DNA of 64,000 nt from Desulfobulbaceae bacterium BRH_c16a (GCA_000961725.1 LADS01000003.1:1-64000), one strand, 5' to 3'; shown: positions 17,620-27,056, counted from the stretch's first letter. Program-made: numbers and translations. The notes: generated by a model not told the origin, from the sequence alone.

Positions 17620-18432
17620 TTATCCTACTGTTTTTTTGACAATTTCCCGGTCAAAATAGTTGACTTCCATCCCGGCATCGACGACCAGGGTCTGACAGTT
17701 GATGCCGGATGCCCGGGCGGAAAGCAGGAATACTGCCGTATCTGCCGCCTCCTGAGTAGTAAGGGCCTTCTTTCTGAGCGTTGCCTTTTCGGCAAAGAGA
17801 TAGCTGTCGACATATCCGGGGATGCCGGCGGAAGCCGAGGTTTTCAAAAGTCCGGGGGCCACGGCGTTGAACCGCACCCGGGAAAATTCGGAAAAGCTCT
17901 TGGCGAGAAAGCAGAGCGACGAATCGAGGGCAGCCTTGATCGGCGCCATATAGCCATAGTTTTCGGCCGCCATCCGCGTAGTCGAAATGGAGATGGTCAC
18001 GACCGAACCGTCCTCGGCAAGCAGCTCCTTGAAATGGTTGGCAATGCTGATAAGGGAAAAGCAGGAGACATTGACCGCCTGGAGAAAATCGTCCTTTCTG
18101 GTGGCATGAAAGGGTTTCATCCCGTCGGTGTAGTTGGCAAAGGCAATCGAATGGACAATGCCGTCAATCCGGTTACCCCGGTCGGCGCCGATTGCCCGGG
18201 CAATCTGATCGCGCACCCGAATGATATTTTTTTCCTCTTCCACATCACAGAGAAAGACAGGCGAATCGGGAAAGAGCTTTCGAACGTTTTTCTCCCGCTC
18301 GGCCGAGCGCACCACATGAATAACCTCCGCCCCTTCTTCGGCAAGACCCCGGCCGATTGCACAGGCAACGGACTTTTTGTTGGCCAGACCGAAAACGACA
18401 AACCTTTTATTGCCAATCCCAAGAAAACTCAT
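17620..18432 (-). CDS. fabI: Enoyl-ACP reductase, FabI-type SDR
   Basis: Short-chain dehydrogenase of the FabI type, reducing the enoyl-ACP double bond in fatty-acid synthesis. The N-terminal [21 protein letters not shown] is the FabI version of the cofactor loop; [11 protein letters not shown], and the Tyr-x6-Lys pair in [11 protein letters not shown], are in place, with SASAGIPGY as the substrate loop. The 270-residue length is normal. It is followed by the ferredoxin-nitroreductase gene. Some family members act on other substrates, so the physiological enoyl-ACP role is likely but not certain. Confidence 0.85.
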   Translation of the reverse strand: MSFLGIGNKRFVVFGLANKKSVACAIGRGLAEEGAEVIHVVRSAEREKNVRKLFPDSPVFLCDVEEEKNIIRVRDQIARAIGADRGNRIDGIVHSIAFANYTDGMKPFHATRKDDFLQAVNVSCFSLISIANHFKELLAEDGSVVTISISTTRMAAENYGYMAPIKAALDSSLCFLAKSFSEFSRVRFNAVAPGLLKTSASAGIPGYVDSYLFAEKATLRKKALTTQEAADTAVFLLSARASGINCQTLVVDAGMEVNYFDREIVKKTVG

Positions 18433-18711
18433 AACCCTTTACATTCAATGAATAGAAACGGTCCCGCCGTGTGGCGGCAAGAATACTCTCACCCATCACT
18501 CCGACCCTCCTCGCCCTTGTCCACAGCATCAGTCGATACCATACACCAGTCCCAGGGAAAACAACAGCCTATAGCGCAGGGAAAGCACGGGAAAAGCCCG
18601 CCCGTTGCCATGAGAAGAACATTGAGTACAGCGCCTTTTTACGGTATATGGTTAAGAGTCAATAAGGTCCTCCCTTCATCATTGAAAACAGCAGAGTTCG
18701 GCATTACAACC

Positions 18712-20361
18712 ATGCAGAGATATATAATCGGAATCGACACCGGCGGCACCTACACCGATGCAGTCCTCCTCGAAAAACAGTCCGGCAAGGTTCTGGCGAA
18801 AGCCAAGAGACCTACCACCCATTTTGCCCTGGCCCGCGGAACCGGCGAAGCCCTTACCGAGCTTCTCCGCATAAGCGGTGCCGCGCCTGAAGATATCCAT
18901 TCGGTCTGTATTTCTTCAACGCTCGCCACCAACAGTGTGGTGGAAAACAAAGGGGCCAGGGTAGCGGTTATCGTTATCGGCTATGTCAAACACTTCAAGC
19001 TGCCGGTAAAGGCGGTAGTTTTCGTCAAGGGCGGGCACACCATCCAAGGCGAAGAAGAAGAGCCTCTCGACCTCGAATACCTGGTACCGCTGATCGAAGG
19101 CTTAAAAAATGAGGTCGATGCCTATGGGGTCTGTTCGGCAATGTCGATGAAGAACCCGACCCATGAACTGGTCACGGAAAAAGCGATCGGCATGCTCGAC
19201 CCGAAACCGGTCTTCTGCTCCCACCGCATCAGCCGGCTTACCGGAATGCAGGAACGCGCCGCCACCGCCGGACTCCACGCTCAACTGATGCCGGTCATGG
19301 AAGGTTTTGTCGCAGGGGTGCAGAAGGCCATGACGGAGCAGGGCCTTGCATGCCCTATGGTGGTTATCGGCGGCAACTGCAAGGCACTTTCCGCCGACCG
19401 GGCAATAGCCGAAGCCGCGATGACGGTCGCCAGCGGCCCCGCCTGTACCGCCCGGTTCGGTGCAGCCCAGGGCGAGGGTGAGTGTCTGGTCATCGATGTC
19501 GGAGGCACCACTACCGATATCGCCATGATTGAAAACGGCCTGCCTCTTCTTACCGCGGACGGCTGTCAGATCGGACTCTGGAAGACCCATATAGAAGCGG
19601 TCGATATGCATACCGCAGGAATCGGCGGGGACAGCCATGTCCATGTCGACGAGAAAGGGCAAATATCCATCGGCCCGTCACGGGTAACCCCGCTTGCCAT
19701 GGCAGGTAGTGAGATTCCCCCGCCGGGCAGCTGGCTCGGTACGGCGAACAGCTCACGCCTGATCGTTCTGCGGCCGGAGGCCAGGGACGAAGTACCTGAA
19801 AACGAGTTGACGGTCCTGCTCCGCGAGACCGGCAAACTCACCCCGGCCATAATCCGAAAACGCACCGGCCTCGGCGGCATTCCCCTTGATGTGCAGCTGG
19901 AACAGCTGACCCGCAGGCAACAGATCTTCGAATGCGGCTTTACCCCGACCGACGCCCTCCATGTCCTTGGCGAGATTGACCTCGGCGACCGGACTGCAGC
20001 CATAGAGGGGGCCGAGATCCTCGGCCGGGCCATGGGCATGAGCGGCAGGGCGTTTGCCGAACTGGTCCTCCGGCGCACGGAGGAGTTGATCGAGAACATG
20101 ATCATCGACTATATCGTCCGGCACTACTGGCAGAACTCGCTGGCCGGCTTCATCGCCACCCGCAAAAACCACCCTGTCCTCGGTGTCGACTTCTCCATCA
20201 AGATCCCGCTGATCGGCCTCGGCGCCGCCGCCCGCTATTTTCTCCCGAAAGTCGCCGGTCGCCTTGGGACCGACGTTTCTTTCCCGGAAAACTGCGAGGT
20301 CGGCAATGCGGTAGGCGCAGCGATGATCGGCCAGTCGACTGCCGATCGGAAAGACGAATAA
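18712..20361 (+). CDS. HyuA-like (hydantoinase A/oxoprolinase family) protein
   Basis: ASKHA-fold ATPase of the N-methylhydantoinase A family. Phosphate-binding loops are visible as IIGIDTGGTYTDAVLLE at the N-terminus and VIDVGGTTTDIAM near residue 260; HTAGIGGDSHV follows, as in HyuA. Members use ATP to open lactam rings or carboxylate ketones. The start at 18712 is where family similarity begins; the 991-codon track ORF upstream is antisense to fabI. No HyuB partner is present, so it may act alone or have a different role. It is followed 9 bp later by a phosphoesterase gene. Confidence 0.8.
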   Translation: MQRYIIGIDTGGTYTDAVLLEKQSGKVLAKAKRPTTHFALARGTGEALTELLRISGAAPEDIHSVCISSTLATNSVVENKGARVAVIVIGYVKHFKLPVKAVVFVKGGHTIQGEEEEPLDLEYLVPLIEGLKNEVDAYGVCSAMSMKNPTHELVTEKAIGMLDPKPVFCSHRISRLTGMQERAATAGLHAQLMPVMEGFVAGVQKAMTEQGLACPMVVIGGNCKALSADRAIAEAAMTVASGPACTARFGAAQGEGECLVIDVGGTTTDIAMIENGLPLLTADGCQIGLWKTHIEAVDMHTAGIGGDSHVHVDEKGQISIGPSRVTPLAMAGSEIPPPGSWLGTANSSRLIVLRPEARDEVPENELTVLLRETGKLTPAIIRKRTGLGGIPLDVQLEQLTRRQQIFECGFTPTDALHVLGEIDLGDRTAAIEGAEILGRAMGMSGRAFAELVLRRTEELIENMIIDYIVRHYWQNSLAGFIATRKNHPVLGVDFSIKIPLIGLGAAARYFLPKVAGRLGTDVSFPENCEVGNAVGAAMIGQSTADRKDE

Positions 20362-20370
20362 GGCCGATGT

Positions 20371-20964
20371 ATGAAAATCCTGAGCGTTGCCGACAGGGTC
20401 GAGAAAGACCTGCTTGAAACGGTTGGCGGCGGTCCGGCCATCGACGGAGTCGAACTCATTTTATCCTGCGGCGATCTGCCGCCGGAATACCTGGCGGCCT
20501 TGCGCAACCGCTACGAGACCCCGCTGCTCTACGTGCTCGGCAATCACGATGTCCGCTATGGCGAGTCGCCTCCCTCCCGCTGTATCCCGGTCGACAGACG
20601 AATTGTTCAGTTCGAGAAAACGAAGATCGTCGGTTTCTCCGGTTCCAGATGGTATAATGGCAACATTAACCAATATACCGAGGAACAGATGGCAGGCTTT
20701 ATCGGCCGGCTGCGCTTTACTCTCTGGCGGCAAAAGGGGGTCGATCTGGTTTTGACTCATGCCCCGCCAAGGTTTGTCCATGATGCGGAAGATCAATGCC
20801 ACCGCGGCTTTCGCAGCTTCCGCCGGTTCATCGACAAATACCAGCCTCACTTCTTTATCCATGGCCACATCCATACGATGTTTGCCGATGATAAAGAAAG
20901 AATCACCACGGTCAATTCAACCTCGGTCATTAACAGCTATGGTTACTATGTTTTCGAAATTTAA
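20371..20964 (+). CDS. Calcineurin-like metallophosphoesterase
   Basis: Dimetal phosphoesterase fold. Motifs in order are GDLPPEYL, GNHD, THAPP and HGHIH, all present. The first motif, normally DxH, reads SVADRVEKD, so one metal-ligand His seems to be replaced by Val or shifted. The protein is 197 residues. It lies 9 bp after the HyuA-like gene and its end overlaps the start of the ParB-Lrp gene, so the three form one operon. Substrate unknown. Confidence 0.8.
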   Translation: MKILSVADRVEKDLLETVGGGPAIDGVELILSCGDLPPEYLAALRNRYETPLLYVLGNHDVRYGESPPSRCIPVDRRIVQFEKTKIVGFSGSRWYNGNINQYTEEQMAGFIGRLRFTLWRQKGVDLVLTHAPPRFVHDAEDQCHRGFRSFRRFIDKYQPHFFIHGHIHTMFADDKERITTVNSTSVINSYGYYVFEI

Positions 20965-22060
20965 CCCGTTCACGGCCCTGAAAAAGGCAATAACCGAGCG
21001 GGAGAAGAGCGATCAAGGCGAAAATCCGAGCAGTTTCAACACCCGGCAGGAACAGGAAGAGGCCTACGAAGCGATCGAAAGGGGGACTCTCATGGTGCCG
21101 CTGGAGAAGATCGTCGGCAGCGTCGGCAGGTATCATGATTTCGACAACCAGTTCAGGACCCCTTCCCATCATGTCGATGACCGGCTGAAAAGCATTATCT
21201 CCGCGATGAAGGAGGGTAAAAATATGCCGCCTATCTCCCTCTACCAGATTAAGGAAGGCTATTTTATCCTGGACGGGCACCACCGCTTCCGGGCGGCAAT
21301 AGAACTGGAACGTTCGCATATCCGCGCCCGCATCGTCGAACTGCTGCCATCCACCAATACCTTGGAGAACAAGCTCTATATCGAAAAGATAAGCTTTCGC
21401 GACAAGGCCGGCCTGACCGACAGCATCGACGTCACCGAACTGGGTCAGACCGACCATCTGGAATGGCAGGTCGAGGAACACCGCCGTGCCCTGCAAGTGG
21501 AGAAAAAACAGGAGATCAGCTTCAAACAGGCGGCCGTCGACTGGTACCGCACCATCTATCGGCCTCTGGCGACAATCATCGGCAACAGCGGCCTGGTGAA
21601 GTCTTTCCCGGGCAGAACAGTCGACGACCTGTATCTGTATATCTCAGTCCATCAATGGGAAGAAGGTAAAAAACGCAAATACGGGATCGGCATCGATAAA
21701 CTCATCCCCACAGACATGGAGGCCTTCCGGCACAAAATGGCAGAACATAAAGAACAGGAATACCCCGAAATGAAGCGGGAAATTACAGTCTTCATTCTCT
21801 TCAATGTCGATGGCAAATATGAACAGCAGATCTTCGACAAACTGCTCGCCCTCGAAGAGGTCACCGAAGTGCATACGGTTCACGGGTCGATCGATATGAT
21901 TGCCAAGATCACCCTGATGCGCGATCTGCTCTCCTCCGACGCCGAAATCCTCTCCCAGTTTATCCTCTCGACCATCAGGCAGTGGAAAGGCGTGCTGTCC
22001 ACCCAGACCCTTATTCCCGGCATGTCGCGGGTGAAAGATCAGGATCGTTGTCACCTCTAA
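20948..22060 (+). CDS. ParB-like nuclease domain fused to Lrp/AsnC-type ligand domain
   Basis: The N-terminal half contains a ParB/sulfiredoxin-type fold: VPLEKIVGSVGRYH, MPPISLYQIKEGYFILDGHHR and RAAIELERSHIRARIV. DGHHR is the nucleotide-binding motif. The C-terminal 110 residues (KREITVFILFNVDGKYEQ, LEEVTEVHTVHGSIDMIA, ILSTIRQWKGVLSTQTLI) match the RAM ligand-binding domain of Lrp/AsnC proteins, with no helix-turn-helix seen between. The product is about 370 residues. Two ATGs (20939, 20948) are possible, both overlapping the phosphoesterase stop, so translation is likely coupled. Function is unknown; a ligand-gated CTP- or ATP-using switch is a reasonable inference. Confidence 0.75.
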   Translation: MFSKFNPFTALKKAITEREKSDQGENPSSFNTRQEQEEAYEAIERGTLMVPLEKIVGSVGRYHDFDNQFRTPSHHVDDRLKSIISAMKEGKNMPPISLYQIKEGYFILDGHHRFRAAIELERSHIRARIVELLPSTNTLENKLYIEKISFRDKAGLTDSIDVTELGQTDHLEWQVEEHRRALQVEKKQEISFKQAAVDWYRTIYRPLATIIGNSGLVKSFPGRTVDDLYLYISVHQWEEGKKRKYGIGIDKLIPTDMEAFRHKMAEHKEQEYPEMKREITVFILFNVDGKYEQQIFDKLLALEEVTEVHTVHGSIDMIAKITLMRDLLSSDAEILSQFILSTIRQWKGVLSTQTLIPGMSRVKDQDRCHL

Positions 22061-22497
22061 GCGGGCAACGGTCTCCCCGCCCACTCCGCCGCCTTCAGCG
22101 AAGCAATCGTGTCGCCGTAAAAAAAATCCCGGCACCCCTCCGTTATAATCAGCCCCTTGCGCACATCTCGAGAATTTTTTCAGGCGCACTGTGCCACTGC
22201 CCTGTCAGGCAAGCAACCCACCGCACGCAGCACCTTCGATCGGATGCGGTCGGCCAAATATTGAAGTGGCATGGATATTGAAACTCCCGAACAAAGAAAA
22301 GTAAGAATCTTAAAATTCCACCTGGACAGGCAACGGTATGCAGTCATCATTTTTCGTACAAAAGCATACCCCTGTACAGAGGCAAGGCTTTAAACCTGTA
22401 TTCCGATGAAACAAGAACCCTGTCCTGCATGGCAAGACAGAGTGCTTGCTCCGTCTTTTCGTGAAAAATCAGATAGCAGAGGGGAGGGTCTCTCATC
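22061..22497. other. Intergenic region before rubrerythrin-hydrogenase operon
   Basis: No gene is supported in this 437-bp stretch. It should hold the promoter of the hydrogenase operon. TGGCATGGATATTGAA at 22267-22282 resembles a sigma-54 -24/-12 element with two mismatches, which is weak evidence alone. GAGGGGAGGG is close to the start at 22498. Confidence 0.3.
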
Positions 22498-22998
22498 ATG
22501 GCCGAATCGACCTCAAAATCGACCTTTCGGGCCGATGAAGTGCTGGATATGGCGATCCGGATTGAAAACCAGGGGGTAATTTTTTATGAGGCATGCCTGG
22601 CTGCGGATCCGGCGACAGGAGTGAAGTTGGTTTTCCAGTATCTTCTCGACCAGGAACACGAGCATATCAGTACTTTCGAAGAGATGCGGCAGCACCTGTC
22701 GGATTATCGGCTTCCCGAGAGTTATGCCGGCGAAACCGAAAGCTATATGAAAAGCTTTGTGAATGAAAAAGTCTTTATCACAGCGGAAAAGGGTGTCTTG
22801 GAAGCAGAGCATGTTGCCGATCCCTTCGAGGCGATCGATTACGGCCTTGAGTTCGAGAATCGGTCGATCATTTTCTACCAGGAGATGAAAAAGCTGGTGC
22901 CGGAATCTGAGCGGGAGGCAATCGAAAAAGTGATCGACCAGGAACGGGATCATAAAAGAAAGCTGGAATCGCTTCACCGGGAGATATCGAAACAATGA
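22498..22998 (+). CDS. Rubrerythrin-like di-iron ferritin-family protein
   Basis: Four-helix di-iron protein without the C-terminal rubredoxin domain. Metal ligands are likely in IRIENQGVIFYEA, QEHEHISTFEEM, FENRSIIFYQEM and QERDHKRKLE, forming the two ExxH-type pairs of the ferritin fold. At 166 residues it is the short type. It overlaps the hydrogenase beta gene by four bases (ATGA), so it is co-translated with the hydrogenase. That location suggests a role in oxygen or peroxide protection of the complex, or in electron transfer. Confidence 0.85.
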   Translation: MAESTSKSTFRADEVLDMAIRIENQGVIFYEACLAADPATGVKLVFQYLLDQEHEHISTFEEMRQHLSDYRLPESYAGETESYMKSFVNEKVFITAEKGVLEAEHVADPFEAIDYGLEFENRSIIFYQEMKKLVPESEREAIEKVIDQERDHKRKLESLHREISKQ

Positions 22999-24044
22999 AG
23001 GCCAAACCCACCTTCGTTATTTCATCGTCGGACTTCGTTCAATTTCTGCAGGCAGTGATGGCGGAGAGACCTGTCATCGGCCCTCGCGAACGGGCGGACC
23101 AGCCGGGCTATTACCTCTTTGGCCGACTGGAGCGGGCCGAGGATTTCGTGGCCGAATACGGCACGACGACCATCCCGCCGAAAAAAGCCTTTGCCGCTTT
23201 AAAGGAGAAGCTCTTTACCTTTACTCTCGATACGCCCCCGGTGCTGAATCGCCACTTCGAGACATTTCCATTTGTCCTGCTTGGCGTCCATCCCTGCGAT
23301 CTCGCAGGCATCGATGCACTGGACCATGCCTACAGCCAGCCTCCGGCCGAGGTCCGCTGGGCCGGAGGTCGTGATCGGGCGACCATTATCGGTCTTGACT
23401 GCCGGCCCGATTCCTACTGTTTCTGCACTTCCCTTGGGACGGAATCGAACCGAATCCCCTGCGATCTTTTTCTCACCCCGATTGGTGAAGGATATCTGGT
23501 GGAAGTCCATTCCGAGGCAGGCAATACACTTCTCAAGAAGGCGAAAACCCGTAAACCGAAGAAAGAAGACCTGGCTGCGGCCGAATACTGGCGCAAACAA
23601 AAAGTGCAGAGCATCGTTCAGAAGTTTGATGCTCCGGTCAAAGACATCGCAGGTATTATCGAAGCGGGCGGCCTGACCCCGGTCTGGAAGGAGACGGCGG
23701 AAAGATGCTATAGCTGCGGATCCTGCAATACCACCTGCCCGGCCTGCTTCTGCTTCGAAATTACCGACGAGATCGACGCCGATCTTCACGGCGGCGCTCG
23801 ATACCGCACCTGGGATTCGTGCCAGCTCCTCGATTTTGCCGTGGTCGCCGGCGGCCACAATTTTCGCGGGGAGAGGTGGCAGCGGGTCAAGCACCGGTGG
23901 CAAAGAAAATTCCTCTACCTCTACCGTCAGTTCGGCAGGCCATACTGCACCGGCTGCGGACGATGCAGCCGCGCCTGCACCGCCGATATCAATATCGTCG
24001 ATGTGACCAACCGGTTAATAGCGTTGGCAGCAAAGGAGGAATGA
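22995..24044 (+). CDS. hydB: [NiFe] hydrogenase beta subunit (4Fe-4S electron transfer)
   Basis: Iron-sulfur subunit of a group 3b-type soluble hydrogenase (sulfhydrogenase). It resembles anaerobic sulfite reductase A. Cluster motifs near the C-terminal half are CYSCGSCNTTCPACFCF and CTGCGRCSRACTADINI. The 349-residue length fits the family. Gene order beta, gamma, delta, alpha is the same as in the Pyrococcus furiosus hydrogenase operon. It passes electrons between the small subunit and the flavin subunit. Confidence 0.88.
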   Translation: MKAKPTFVISSSDFVQFLQAVMAERPVIGPRERADQPGYYLFGRLERAEDFVAEYGTTTIPPKKAFAALKEKLFTFTLDTPPVLNRHFETFPFVLLGVHPCDLAGIDALDHAYSQPPAEVRWAGGRDRATIIGLDCRPDSYCFCTSLGTESNRIPCDLFLTPIGEGYLVEVHSEAGNTLLKKAKTRKPKKEDLAAAEYWRKQKVQSIVQKFDAPVKDIAGIIEAGGLTPVWKETAERCYSCGSCNTTCPACFCFEITDEIDADLHGGARYRTWDSCQLLDFAVVAGGHNFRGERWQRVKHRWQRKFLYLYRQFGRPYCTGCGRCSRACTADINIVDVTNRLIALAAKEE

Positions 24045-24929
24045 ATGTCCAAGCTCGATAGCAGGCAGATGGCGGGCGATACTGCGGTATTTTACGTACC
24101 GGATCGGGCGCGGGTGATTACCGCCCGCCGTGAGCCTTCGGCGATATTTCTCGAAATTGCCTTCGAAGACGGCCGGGCTCTCAACCATCAGCCGGGCCAG
24201 TTCGTTCAGGTTTCGGTCTTCGGCTACGGCGAGGCGCCGATCTCGATCTGCTCCTCGCCCACCAGGCCGGAGAGCTTCGATCTCTGCGTTCAGCCGAAAG
24301 GCAATGTCAGCCGGGTGATCGGCGCTCTTTGCCCCGGCGAATGGGTCGGTATTCGCGGGCCGTACGGCCGGGGTCATTTCCCCCTCGAGCATATGAAGAA
24401 CAAAGATATCCTGCTGGTGGCGGGCGGCATCGGCATCGCGCCCCTGCGCGGACTGATCCATTTTCTCTGCGATAATCGGAAAGAGTACGAACGGCTTCTG
24501 GTTGTCTACGGCGCCAGATCCCCATCCGATATTCTGTTCGGGGAAGAAATGGAGCAATGGGCCGAAAATCCCGGCCTCGATTTGTACCTGACGGTGGATA
24601 AGCCGGACAGATCATGGCAAGGCCGAACCGGAGTGGTCACCGAAGCGCTGAAGGAAATAAAGATCGACCCCGGCATTACCATTGCCGCCGCCTGTGGCCC
24701 TCCGGTGATGTTTCGGTTTATCGCCATGGAACTCTTGAAAAAACATTTGCTCGAGGCGCATATCTATTTTTCACTCGAACGGCGTTTTAAATGCGGGATC
24801 GGCAAATGCGGCCATTGTCAGCTAAATGATCTGTATGTCTGCCGGGACGGCCCGGTGTTTCGCTATTCCGATCTCCTCAAACGCACGGAAGCCGTCGAAG
24901 TCTGGGCTCCGGAGAAGGATCAAGATTAA
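24045..24929 (+). CDS. hydG: [NiFe] hydrogenase gamma subunit (FAD/NAD(P)-binding)
   Basis: Ferredoxin-NADP reductase-like subunit. FAD binding is indicated by PISICSSPTR (RxYS/T-like), GPYGRGHFPLE and LLVAGGIGIAPLRGL; the nicotinamide site by AACGPPVMF, and a C-terminal [2Fe-2S]-type motif by CGIGKCGHCQLNDLYVC. The 294-residue length is normal. Its ATG comes directly after the TGA of hydB. It would connect H2 oxidation or production with NAD(P)+/NAD(P)H. The fold is shared with dihydroorotate dehydrogenase electron-transfer subunits, but context fixes it as the hydrogenase component. Confidence 0.88.
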   Translation: MSKLDSRQMAGDTAVFYVPDRARVITARREPSAIFLEIAFEDGRALNHQPGQFVQVSVFGYGEAPISICSSPTRPESFDLCVQPKGNVSRVIGALCPGEWVGIRGPYGRGHFPLEHMKNKDILLVAGGIGIAPLRGLIHFLCDNRKEYERLLVVYGARSPSDILFGEEMEQWAENPGLDLYLTVDKPDRSWQGRTGVVTEALKEIKIDPGITIAAACGPPVMFRFIAMELLKKHLLEAHIYFSLERRFKCGIGKCGHCQLNDLYVCRDGPVFRYSDLLKRTEAVEVWAPEKDQD

Positions 24930-24949
24930 CCTGAACAGAGTAGGGGCGG

Positions 24950-25768
24950 ATGAAACCTTTTGCCAATAAACCACGGATCGCCTTTTTCGATTTCGCCTGC
25001 TGCGAGGGGTGTCAACTGGCGGTTCTCGAGATGGAAGAAAAACTTCTTGAACTGCTTTCCCATGTTGAGGTGGTCGCCTGGCGGGAGGTGATGTCGGAGA
25101 AGAGCGATGAATACGACATCGCGTTTTGCGAAGGGTCCATCACCCGGCAGGAAGATGTCGAGCGGATCGAATCTATCCGCGACAGGGCTGAAATTTTAGT
25201 TTCATTAGGAACCTGCGCGAGCATCGGCTGTCACAACGCCCTGAAAAACAAATGGCCCATGAGCGACGTGGTAAAACTGGTCTACGGCGAATCGGCTGGA
25301 CACATCGACACCATCCCTGCCCGCCCGATTGCAGATGTGGTCAAGGTCGATTACCGGACTCTTGGCTGTCCGGTGAGTCTTTCGGAGTTTGAAACGGTCT
25401 TCAAGCGGATCCTGACCGGCCAGGCCTATGAGCCGCCCAATCAGCCGGTCTGCGTGGAATGCAAACTGAACGATACCCTCTGTGTCTATGAAAAGGGCAT
25501 CGTCTGCCTGGGTCCGGTGACCCGCTGCGGCTGCGATGCAATCTGCACCGCCTTCGGCGACGCCTGCCGGGGCTGCCGCGGTCTTATCGACCAAGCCAAT
25601 ATTGAAGCGCCGGCACGAGTCCTATTCGGTGAAGACCTCCATCCCATCATGGCGGAGACCGCCCGGAAAAATAAGCTGAACCGCGAAGAAATCATGGCCA
25701 AATTAACCGTATATAATGACACGGCCACTTCCGCTAACAGGGAGGATTCTGCCGATGGCGACGGATAA
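24950..25768 (+). CDS. hydD: [NiFe] hydrogenase delta (small) subunit
   Basis: Small subunit that carries Fe-S clusters next to the Ni-Fe site. The proximal-cluster ligands are in FACCEGCQLAVLEME, LGTCASIGCH and LGCPVS. More Cys are in CVECKLNDTLCVY and in RCGCDAICTAFGDACRGCRG, which could hold extra clusters. The 272-residue length matches group 3 small subunits; there is no Tat signal, so it stays in the cytoplasm. Its 3' end overlaps the large-subunit start by 14 bases. Confidence 0.92.
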   Translation: MKPFANKPRIAFFDFACCEGCQLAVLEMEEKLLELLSHVEVVAWREVMSEKSDEYDIAFCEGSITRQEDVERIESIRDRAEILVSLGTCASIGCHNALKNKWPMSDVVKLVYGESAGHIDTIPARPIADVVKVDYRTLGCPVSLSEFETVFKRILTGQAYEPPNQPVCVECKLNDTLCVYEKGIVCLGPVTRCGCDAICTAFGDACRGCRGLIDQANIEAPARVLFGEDLHPIMAETARKNKLNREEIMAKLTVYNDTATSANREDSADGDG

Positions 25769-27056
25769 ATCACAAAAGACGATCCGGGTTCACCATGTCA
25801 CCCGCCTCGAGGGGCACGGCGACATCACTGCCGAAATCAAGGATGGGATCCTCCAGCAGGTCCGCTTTTCAGTGGTGGAGGCTCCCAGATTTTTCGAAGC
25901 CTTTCTTCGGGGCCATCATCATGCCGAGGTGGTCCATATGGCTTCGCGAGTCTGCGGAATCTGTGCAGTCAGCCACAAATGCGCCGCCCTGAAAGCCACC
26001 GAAACGGCGCTGGAGGTTACGGTCAGCAGGCAGACCGAGTTGTTGCGGCGGCTGGCTTACCATGGGGAAATACTCAGCAGCCATGTTCTGCATATCTATT
26101 TTCTGGCCGGTCCCGACTTCTTCGGTGTTCCCAGCATCTTCCCCCTGGTGGAACAGCACCGGGAGATGATCAGGAGGGCCATGCGGCTCAAAAAGCTGGG
26201 ATACGACCTCAGCGCCGTGGTGGCCGGACGCCACACCCATCCGATCTCCATGGTAGTGGGCGGCTTCACCTTCACTCATCAAACAAAGATACTGGCGGGG
26301 ATGAAAGACCGAATCCACGAAGGACTCGAGGATCTGCGCCTGACCGTGCGCACCCTTCAGGGCATCGATCTTCCCGACCTGGAGCGGGAAAGCGAATATG
26401 TCTCCCTCACTCATCCCGATCGATACGCTTTTTATGATGGCGATATCCTCTCCAGCGATCTGGAAAAAACCGTATCCCCCGACCGCTACCGGGAAGTAAT
26501 CGAGGAATACGTAGTCGACTATTCAACCGCCAAGTATGCCAGGTGGAACCGGCCGGAATACATGACCGGCGCCCTGGCCAGATTCAACAACAACTATCGA
26601 CAGCTGACCGATGGCGCCAAAACCGCCGCAGACGATCTCGGGCTGAAGCATCCCTGCCACAAACCTTTCATGAACACCATCGCCCAGATAGTGGAATGCG
26701 TCCATTGCCTGGAGGATGCTCTTAAGATTCTCGAGACACTGCTGGAGAAGGGAATTCAATCCGGAAAAGAACATGAGCGGGTCGAGGATCGCGCCGGCAG
26801 AGGAGTCGGCGCGGTCGAAGCCCCTCGGGGGATTCTCTTTCATGAATATGAATACGATGATGACGGCAAATGCCTGTCCGCCAACATGGTGATCCCCACC
26901 GCCCAGAATCTCGCCAATCTGGAGGCGGACATGCGGGCTTACATTCCGGTCATCGCCGGTGAACCACGGGAGACCATCGTTCACCGGCTGGAGATGCTGG
27001 TCCGGGCCTATGACCCGTGCATCTCCTGCTCTACCCATGTCCTTGATTGCAGATAA
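25755..27056 (+). CDS. hydA: [NiFe] hydrogenase alpha (large) subunit
   Basis: Catalytic subunit that binds the Ni-Fe centre. The two CxxC pairs are in SRVCGICAVSH near the N-terminus and DPCISCSTHV at the C-terminus; both are intact. After the last His only five residues (VLDCR) remain, so maturation cleavage, if any, removes a very short tail. The start is the ATG at 25755 with GGAGG nine bases upstream; the track ORF is 13 codons longer and lies in the small-subunit gene. Length 433 residues. Group 3b fits by gene set, predicted NAD(P)-linked and bidirectional. No maturation (hyp) genes are in the window. Confidence 0.93.
   Translation: MATDKSQKTIRVHHVTRLEGHGDITAEIKDGILQQVRFSVVEAPRFFEAFLRGHHHAEVVHMASRVCGICAVSHKCAALKATETALEVTVSRQTELLRRLAYHGEILSSHVLHIYFLAGPDFFGVPSIFPLVEQHREMIRRAMRLKKLGYDLSAVVAGRHTHPISMVVGGFTFTHQTKILAGMKDRIHEGLEDLRLTVRTLQGIDLPDLERESEYVSLTHPDRYAFYDGDILSSDLEKTVSPDRYREVIEEYVVDYSTAKYARWNRPEYMTGALARFNNNYRQLTDGAKTAADDLGLKHPCHKPFMNTIAQIVECVHCLEDALKILETLLEKGIQSGKEHERVEDRAGRGVGAVEAPRGILFHEYEYDDDGKCLSANMVIPTAQNLANLEADMRAYIPVIAGEPRETIVHRLEMLVRAYDPCISCSTHVLDCR

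Noticed and set aside
17386-18711. N-terminal extension of the 991-codon ORF
   Set aside because: It is antisense to fabI and the nitroreductase; HyuA similarity begins at the ATG at 18712.
22267-22282. Sigma-54 promoter before the rubrerythrin-hydrogenase operon
   Set aside because: Two mismatches in the conserved GG/GC core positions; too weak to list as a feature on its own.
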